The notes under the pieces are model-generated. The model searched no databases. It worked only from the letters and a program-made list of their open reading frames with translations, and was not told the origin of the DNA. The position numbers and the translations under genes were made by a program. A DNA stretch of 36,976 nt, from NCBI GenBank assembly GCA_003228915.1, contig QIGL01000022.1, forward strand, positions 1-36,976. Reading direction: 5' to 3'. Shown one piece after another: positions 31,308-36,976 of this stretch (the stretch's first letter is position 1; each line of letters starts with the position of its first letter). The stretch comes from Acidiferrobacteraceae bacterium (GTDB taxonomy: Bacteria > Pseudomonadota > Gammaproteobacteria > Acidiferrobacterales > SZUA-150).

Positions 31308-34211
31308 ATGCGATCCCTGTCTCTCCCGATCCATTATTCCGGCTGGTGCCGTTATTTCTTTTGCCTGTTTATTATTGCTGGCAGCCTGGCCCCCGGGCAA
31401 GTCCTGGCGCAGCCTGAAATACCGACACCTGGAACATCGTTAAAAGGTAAGCCCTTATCATCATCCTTACCCTTTTATTTTGAAGCCAACCAGGGCCAGG
31501 TACCGGGTAATGTAAAATTTATCACACGCACAGGGGGTTATTATCTCTACCTGGGTCCATCTGCAGCAGTCCTGGGTTTACGCACAATACGAAAATCTAA
31601 AAATAGCAGCACCGAATTTGAAGCAAGCAGCCTTTCTGAATATCACTTTATTCAAACACAATTTGTTGGCGCCAATCCTGATGTAAAAATTACTGGCCTG
31701 GATAAACAACCCGGTAAAACTAATTATTTAATCGGCAATAATAAAAAAGAATGGTTTACTGGCATCCCCCATTTCGCAAAAGTAAAATACGAAAACCTGT
31801 ACCCCGGCATTGATCTTGTTTATTACATGGGTGAGTCAGGCCTGGAATATGATTTCATCGTTCACCCCGGTGCAGATCCAGATTTAATTAAATTAAAATT
31901 TAATAATGTTAAACATTCAAAAATAGATAAATATGATAATTTATTACTTGAGATAGCCGATCTTGAATTAAAGCAACATAAACCCGTCAGTTATCAACTT
32001 GCAGGGTCTGACAAAGAAAAAATCGCCAGCGCCTATAAAATATTAAAAAATAATACCATCGGTTTTAAGCTTGCCGCATATAATAAATCAAAAACATTGA
32101 TCATAGACCCGGTTATAGACTACTCAAGTTATTTCGGTGGCACAGGCAGTGATAGAATTCAGGATATTGCAACCGATGATACCGGCCCACCAGCATTTAC
32201 GGAACGATTTTACCTGACCGGTAGTACTGACATTCCAGATCTGGCAAACAATGCGCCAAGTGCAACAATAGGCACAGGCGGAGCTACTGACATTTTTGTT
32301 GCCCGGCTCATCTCACCACCTGACACAAGCTCACCACCGACCATCGACTACATTACCTATATTGGCGGCACGGGTAATGAAATCGGTAATGGCATCAAGG
32401 TATTTGGTAATATTGCTTACGTCGTGGGTTCAACTGGATCAGACCAAACAACATTCCCGGTGAGCGCCTCAGCAACACAAGCCACCTATGGCGGTGGTAT
32501 TAGCGATGGTTTTATCCTTGGTGTTAATTCTACAGGGGCTTCACTAAGCATATCCACATATTTTGGTTCTACAGATTTTGATACCATCCAGGATTTAGCA
32601 CTAGATGTTCTTGGCAATATTCAATTCGCCTTGAATTATAATGTTGGTGTAAATCAGTTCTCACTGCCTGCCGTATCAAACAATACCAATACTGCCATGG
32701 ATTTTGGTGGTTGTTCTTTTTCAGTTAGTTCCGGAAAAGTAAGTACGCGAGCAATTTTTAATGATGGTGGCGCCACGTACCTGGCTGGCACTGCTTTTAA
32801 TACCGGACTATCTTGCGGAACAATCCTTTCCGGTACTACATTACCAATTCAAACAATAGCCGCAGTGCCAATTGGTGCTGTTTTTCAGGGCGGACTCACT
32901 GATGCTTTTGTGGCGCGCATTATTTATCCTACTTCCGTAATTGGTGGTGCTTTTTTTAACACCTATACTAACCTGTCTTACCTTGGCGGTAGTCAAACAG
33001 ATGAAGGCCTGGGTATTACTGCATCTGGAAACGCCCTTTTCATCACGGGTTATACCACTTCTACAAACGCCGCTACGCCACCAATATTCCCCACCACAGC
33101 CACAGCCTATAACCCAACGCCATTGGGCGGACAAGATGCATACCTGGCACGTATTGATATTGGTGCGGGTGTACCTACTATGACATTGGTAGAATCCAGC
33201 TTCATTGGCGGCAATGGTACGGATAAAGGTAATGACATCGCCCTGGTCACCTCCAACCCGCCATTAGGCGTGACCATCACCGGCACGTCTGACTCCGGGG
33301 ATTTCCCCATTAGCAATTTTGCGCCTGGTGGACGACCCGCGGGCAGTAATGCCTATATCATGCGTTTTGGTGATAGGCCAATACCTACTGATTTAGTTTA
33401 TTCAGGCATGGTTGGTGGCAGTCTTAATGAAAATTCCGAAGCTTTGGCTATCGGCCAGTTGGGCCAAACATTTATTGCCGGCAGGACAGCTTCGACGAAC
33501 TTTACTGCTATTGATGCCCTGCAGACCAGTAATGCCGGTGGCGCAACGGACGGCTTTTTTGTCAAGCTCGCCAACGGTGCCGATTTGGCAGTAAGCATTA
33601 GCGGCCCGACACCGCTAACAATCAATCAGCCTGTTCGTTATCGCGTGACTGCCAGCAATCTTGGCCCTGATCAGGTTATGCTCACCAATGTCGTTTATAC
33701 TGTTCCCGCCAATCACGCTCCATCAATCTCCTCATCGAATCCGGCCGGTGCTTGTGCTCTGGTCTCACTGACCATCACCTGTAATTTTGGCCCCACCAAT
33801 CCGGGTCAAGTTGTATATGTTGATGTTGATATGACGGTCGCCACTATTGGTGACTATACACATACAGCCAGCGTCAAGGCTTTAGATACTTTTCCCGTTT
33901 CGGTTGACCCCGTGCCTAGCAACGATATCAGCGTCCTGGCGGCACAGGTACTGAATCCTTCTTTTTGTGATAACAGAAAACTGTCAGCCGCAAGCAATAA
34001 TTTAATAAAGCCAAATGCCAATCAGGCCCAGTGTGTAGTGAAAGTATCCGCTGCCAACGGTGGCGGTGGGTCCATAGATTTCTGGATGATATCTATATTG
34101 CTCGCTTTTTCCCTGTTGCTAAACTATCAGCATTTGCAGTCGAAACGGCAACGCGTTTTTACTAAAAAAGTGTGCGCCATAATTCGCAGTAAAGTTAAGT
34201 CCCGGAAATAA
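31308..34211 (+). CDS. Large exported SBBP/DUF11 protein with GlyGly-CTERM sorting signal
   Basis: 967 residues. A signal peptide ends near AQPEI (about residue 35). The segment PFYFEANQGQVPGNVKFI is the start of the DUF7948/SBBP N-terminal domain. Repeats with the pattern YFGGTGSDRIQDIATD..., YIGGTGNEIGNGI and SYLGGSQTDEGLGI recur from about 275 to 755, forming a beta-propeller. A DUF11 immunoglobulin-like domain covers about 759-880 (ADLAVSISGPTPLTINQPV). The C-terminus has NGGGGSIDFWMISILLAFSLLLN, a glycine-rich turn then a membrane helix and basic tail: a GlyGly-CTERM signal cleaved by rhombosortase. The cut surface protein may then be released or transferred. It begins the operon under the TGTAAG promoter. 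Confidence 0.85.
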   Translation: MRSLSLPIHYSGWCRYFFCLFIIAGSLAPGQVLAQPEIPTPGTSLKGKPLSSSLPFYFEANQGQVPGNVKFITRTGGYYLYLGPSAAVLGLRTIRKSKNSSTEFEASSLSEYHFIQTQFVGANPDVKITGLDKQPGKTNYLIGNNKKEWFTGIPHFAKVKYENLYPGIDLVYYMGESGLEYDFIVHPGADPDLIKLKFNNVKHSKIDKYDNLLLEIADLELKQHKPVSYQLAGSDKEKIASAYKILKNNTIGFKLAAYNKSKTLIIDPVIDYSSYFGGTGSDRIQDIATDDTGPPAFTERFYLTGSTDIPDLANNAPSATIGTGGATDIFVARLISPPDTSSPPTIDYITYIGGTGNEIGNGIKVFGNIAYVVGSTGSDQTTFPVSASATQATYGGGISDGFILGVNSTGASLSISTYFGSTDFDTIQDLALDVLGNIQFALNYNVGVNQFSLPAVSNNTNTAMDFGGCSFSVSSGKVSTRAIFNDGGATYLAGTAFNTGLSCGTILSGTTLPIQTIAAVPIGAVFQGGLTDAFVARIIYPTSVIGGAFFNTYTNLSYLGGSQTDEGLGITASGNALFITGYTTSTNAATPPIFPTTATAYNPTPLGGQDAYLARIDIGAGVPTMTLVESSFIGGNGTDKGNDIALVTSNPPLGVTITGTSDSGDFPISNFAPGGRPAGSNAYIMRFGDRPIPTDLVYSGMVGGSLNENSEALAIGQLGQTFIAGRTASTNFTAIDALQTSNAGGATDGFFVKLANGADLAVSISGPTPLTINQPVRYRVTASNLGPDQVMLTNVVYTVPANHAPSISSSNPAGACALVSLTITCNFGPTNPGQVVYVDVDMTVATIGDYTHTASVKALDTFPVSVDPVPSNDISVLAAQVLNPSFCDNRKLSAASNNLIKPNANQAQCVVKVSAANGGGGSIDFWMISILLAFSLLLNYQHLQSKRQRVFTKKVCAIIRSKVKSRK

Positions 34212-34214
34212 GCC

Positions 34215-35537
34215 ATGAGTAAAATTAAAAAAATAATAATACTTTTTTTATTATGGGGCATCAGCGCCACGGTCATGGCAGATGCAAAAAACGATCAAAT
34301 CCAAAAACTACTTGATAACAAACAATATCAAAAAGCCTACACCACGGCCGAAAAATTAATGGATGACAGGATTGGCCAGGTTGAATTCGATTACCTTTAT
34401 GGGCAGGCCGCAACAGGTATTGGCAGAATTGGTGAGGCAATTTTTGCCATGCAAAGAGTAATAACTTCCAAACCAGATCATTACCAGGCGCGACTTAAAC
34501 TGGCACGGCTTTATCTGGCACAAAAAGATACCGAGGCGGCATACAAAGAAGTTGCTTACCTGTTGCAATTGAAGCCACCGGTTAAAATACATGCCCAGGC
34601 AATAGTTATCCTCAAAAAAGCAAGATCGCAACAAACCCGATATTTTACCAATTCTTTGACTGGTTATGTTTCTCTTGATTTTGGCTACGACAGCAATGTC
34701 AACAGCACAATTGCGTTAGACGGCGGTTATCTTGTAGCCGGTAACACACTCTTGGTATTTGACGAAAGTGCAGAAAGTAAATCTGATAATTATTTCAAAC
34801 TGGCGGGTGGCATCACCAGTGCCTACGGACTGGGAAATGATTTCTTTGTATTTGGTGGCCTCGATGCCTATGAGAAAAAGAATCAAAAAGAAGATGATTT
34901 TGACGCAACATTAATGAGCCTGTTTGGTGGGCCAGGTTTTGATCTACAACAGCACCGGTTTACCCTGCCCATTTATTATCAAAAATACCTGGTGGGCCAC
35001 AACGCTTACCTGGCTCGTACCGCCGTATCTGCTGACTGGCAATACCTTTACAGTAGTGATGCTGAGGTTGGCGCCTCACTTTCATATGGTGCCAACAAAT
35101 TCGATTACCTTCAGGAGCGGGACGTCGATAATTTAGCGCTAATTATTGGCTGGAAAAAACATATGAAAGATGAGCTCAATCCACGGCTAGGCGTCAATCT
35201 TCAATTTGGCACTGATACCGCAAAAGATAAACTCTACGACCAGTATGGCCGTAACTACACACAAATAGATCTTGAAGGCAGCCTGACAATCTGGCGAGAC
35301 CATGCCCCCTATATCAATGCAACTTATCGTACCAGCACCTACAATGCTGAAGATCCGCTCTACAATGAAACCAGGCAAGACACCTTTGCGTACTTTGAGA
35401 TAGGCTGGCGTTGGTACTTTATCGATAGTACTTTTGCTCGCCTCGGTTATTCATATACCAAGAATTCTTCCAATCTTGAATTGTACAAATTTGACCGCAA
35501 CCAGTATTTCCTGGGTGTGCAATATAATTACTTTTAG
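34215..35537 (+). CDS. TPR plus outer-membrane beta-barrel protein, Slam-like
   Basis: 440 residues. A signal peptide ends near VMA-DAK (about 22). TPR helices cover about 25-130 (KNDQIQKLLDNKQYQKAYTTAEKL, then IGEAIFAMQRVITSKPDHYQAR). The rest is amphipathic beta strands beginning GYVSLDFGYDSNVNST, a phrase characteristic of the DUF560/Slam barrel, and ending in NQYFLGVQYNYF with the terminal Phe of outer-membrane proteins. Slam proteins move lipoproteins or exported cargo across the outer membrane; I infer a similar job for the SBBP protein encoded 3 bp upstream. Second gene of the operon; FecR gene follows after 18 bp. Confidence 0.8.
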   Translation: MSKIKKIIILFLLWGISATVMADAKNDQIQKLLDNKQYQKAYTTAEKLMDDRIGQVEFDYLYGQAATGIGRIGEAIFAMQRVITSKPDHYQARLKLARLYLAQKDTEAAYKEVAYLLQLKPPVKIHAQAIVILKKARSQQTRYFTNSLTGYVSLDFGYDSNVNSTIALDGGYLVAGNTLLVFDESAESKSDNYFKLAGGITSAYGLGNDFFVFGGLDAYEKKNQKEDDFDATLMSLFGGPGFDLQQHRFTLPIYYQKYLVGHNAYLARTAVSADWQYLYSSDAEVGASLSYGANKFDYLQERDVDNLALIIGWKKHMKDELNPRLGVNLQFGTDTAKDKLYDQYGRNYTQIDLEGSLTIWRDHAPYINATYRTSTYNAEDPLYNETRQDTFAYFEIGWRWYFIDSTFARLGYSYTKNSSNLELYKFDRNQYFLGVQYNYF

Positions 35538-35555
35538 CCGATTGGTGATGCCATC

Positions 35556-36350
35556 ATGAAACAGTTTCAAAAGTTATCTACGCCCTGTTTATATATTCCC
35601 TATTTATCTTTTAATAGACAAACAGCTATTAATTTATTTTTAGCTTTATCGCTATTAATAATAACGCCCAACACCTTTGCAGCTGTCGCCGGCAAAGCCT
35701 TGACGGTCACGGGCGAAGTATCAGCGGTACGTACTGGCGGTGAAGTTCGGGTGCTGCGCAGTGGTTCACCGGTTTATGGTGGCGACAATATAATCACGGC
35801 AATTAATGCGAGCACACAATTACGATTACAAGATGGTTCTTTGATTAACCTGTTTTCAGAAAGTGATTTCCGGATTGAAAGTTACAAACTCAATGCCAAC
35901 AAGAGCAAACTGCTGGAGTCTTTCTTTAGCCTGGTCAAGGGTGGTTTCAGATCCCTGACCGGTGCCCTGGTGCAACGCAACAAAAAAGCCTATCGACTCA
36001 AAACGCCAGTTGCCACCATTGGCATCCGTGGCACAGATTTTTCTATTCGTATATGCAGCAATGATTGTCCGCGTGGTTATCTAAATGGTGCCCTGGTGAC
36101 AGTTTTTGAGGGAGAATTACAAGCCGACACGGCCAGTAAAACCTATCACATCAAAACAGGTGAAAGTGTTTTTATACCTGGCGGCAAAGAACCAATGAAA
36201 TACCTGCCTGCTGTTCCGGACATCCTCAGCCCTGAACCTACTCTGCTGGGCGCAATCAAGCGCCCGAAACGACCGGGGCGAAAACAAGTGGACCCAAGGC
36301 TAAGGACATTAAGCTTTCAATCGGTAGAGCGTTTGATTTGTATCAAGTAA
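35556..36350 (+). CDS. Exported FecR-domain protein
   Basis: 264 residues. A signal peptide is present, with the hydrophobic stretch about 25-42 ending in TFAAVAG; the long polar N-terminus before it is unusual. The FecR domain (about 50-180) includes TVTGEVSAVRTGGEVRVL, GSPVYGGDNIITA, ALRL-type strands and the signature YRLKTPVATIGIRGTDF. FecR domains outside sigma systems are found in surface and secreted proteins next to TPR/CHASE2 cyclases. Two Cys (ICSNDC) may be disulfide-bonded. The C-terminus is Pro/Arg/Lys rich. Its last 34 bp overlap the 3' end of the convergent rhombosortase gene, which could give antisense interference between the two transcripts. Confidence 0.87.
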   Translation: MKQFQKLSTPCLYIPYLSFNRQTAINLFLALSLLIITPNTFAAVAGKALTVTGEVSAVRTGGEVRVLRSGSPVYGGDNIITAINASTQLRLQDGSLINLFSESDFRIESYKLNANKSKLLESFFSLVKGGFRSLTGALVQRNKKAYRLKTPVATIGIRGTDFSIRICSNDCPRGYLNGALVTVFEGELQADTASKTYHIKTGESVFIPGGKEPMKYLPAVPDILSPEPTLLGAIKRPKRPGRKQVDPRLRTLSFQSVERLICIK

Positions 36351-36940
36351 CGACGAACCAAAATAATAATAACAAGAATAGTTCCGCTGGTTACGCCATA
36401 TAAATGCGCAACGGTTATTACTCTGTAGTTTTTTATTACCGCACTCGTGGGCAAGGGGCCGATTATTTGCTCATAACCAATCTTGATTAGCAATAAAACA
36501 ATAAGAAGAATGCTGTAATATTTTCTGTTTGAATTCGTTTTATCAAAAACCGCCATTATTGCTGCAAATATCAACAAACCGTGCAATAAACCAGACAGGC
36601 CCACATACCAGGCAAGACCTGGACTAAACCACAACAGGCCAATACTCACCCCAAAGGCAATACCGAGAACAGCCGCAATTCCCTGGCCGCCAATCAAATA
36701 TCGATAAAAAACCAGGTACGTCAATATCAGGCCGGCCAGGTTGAGCAACAGGTGTTGCCAACCGAGATGTACAAGATGACCGGTAAATAATCGCCATAGT
36801 TGACCTTCCAGGATGGCCTGCCGGTCATAACGCAGCCAGAGGTTTACCGGGTCGCCAACCAGCTCGATTAAAATCATCAGGGCGATGAACCCGATAATTA
36901 ACCACCAGAAGAGATTACTTATTTTCAACTTTGATTTCAT
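36317..36940 (-). CDS. rrtA: Rhombosortase (rhomboid-family protease for GlyGly-CTERM proteins)
   Basis: 207 residues with six or so membrane helices. YDRQAILEGQLWRLFTGHLVHLGWQHLLLNLAGL is the conserved start. GLSGLLHGLL holds the catalytic Ser in the GxSG motif (YVGLSGLLHG). The catalytic His is in VAHLYGVTSG. The layout matches rhombosortase, which cleaves GlyGly-CTERM tails. The only candidate substrate here is the SBBP protein 31308-34211, encoded 2 kb away. The gene is convergent with the FecR gene and overlaps it by 34 bp. Full-length including start; the region beyond 36940 (36 bp) holds no further feature. Confidence 0.88.
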   Translation of the reverse strand: MKSKLKISNLFWWLIIGFIALMILIELVGDPVNLWLRYDRQAILEGQLWRLFTGHLVHLGWQHLLLNLAGLILTYLVFYRYLIGGQGIAAVLGIAFGVSIGLLWFSPGLAWYVGLSGLLHGLLIFAAIMAVFDKTNSNRKYYSILLIVLLLIKIGYEQIIGPLPTSAVIKNYRVITVAHLYGVTSGTILVIIILVRRYLIQIKRSTD

Positions 36941-36976
36941 ATTATTGTGACAATCAAAATAATACTCGTACTCACT

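Overview
The window looks like chromosome from a free-living gammaproteobacterium. Reasons: it has a purM-purN pair divergent from a CDP-alcohol phosphatidyltransferase / AI-2E permease / hda cluster, a DesA-type acyl desaturase, periplasmic DsrE-family proteins, GlyGly-CTERM/rhombosortase protein sorting, and AT-leaning base composition. No rRNA, tRNA, CRISPR array or transposase gene was seen.

Region by region. (1) 1-1500: the end of a decaying integron cassette array with no integrase in view. It holds a YdeI-like gene end, a lipoprotein gene, a beheaded ParE-like toxin and an amber-interrupted membrane protein, each followed by an attC-like site. (2) 1502-8514: mostly single genes: a Tat-exported protein, a nitrobindin-like barrel, a membrane-anchored glutaredoxin, a PPOX-family protein, a secreted MBL-fold hydrolase, a broken DUF167 gene overlapping thpR, a NUDIX protein, and a 93-residue SRG-repeat protein that I assign to the 7(1) septoil-knot (DUF6150) family. 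(3) 8535-18246: housekeeping and redox: a TlpA-like thioredoxin, an aspartase/fumarase-family enzyme, a candidate PilZ-like protein, arsC, a WrbA-like flavoprotein, hda, permease, phosphatidyltransferase, purM and purN. (4) 18372-20420: an ECF sigma factor, a membrane anti-sigma factor ending in a periplasmic DsrE-like domain, and a secreted DsrE-family protein homologous to that domain. A candidate autoregulatory promoter precedes them and a strong terminator closes the unit. (5) 20434-25123: a palindromic dispersed repeat, NUDIX, desaturase, HNH nuclease, and a YbjQ-YbjQ-M48 peptidase operon.

(6) 25334-36940 is the most striking part. A 1064-residue ATPase/TPR regulator with a C-terminal winged helix and BTAD domain is followed by two places where TGTAAG heptamers repeat at exactly 11 bp just upstream of a -10 box, the layout of SARP-type operators. 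One drives what looks like a ~224-nt structured RNA ending in a terminator. The other drives an operon of a large secreted SBBP/DUF11 protein with a GlyGly-CTERM tail, a TPR plus outer-membrane beta-barrel protein, and a FecR-domain protein. A divergent CHASE2 class III adenylate cyclase and a convergent rhombosortase, the protease that processes GlyGly-CTERM tails, complete the locus. I infer one surface-display and signalling module: regulator, small RNA, cAMP signal, exported substrate, outer-membrane partner, FecR protein and sorting protease.

All assignments come from reading the sequence and remembered family features; no database search was run.
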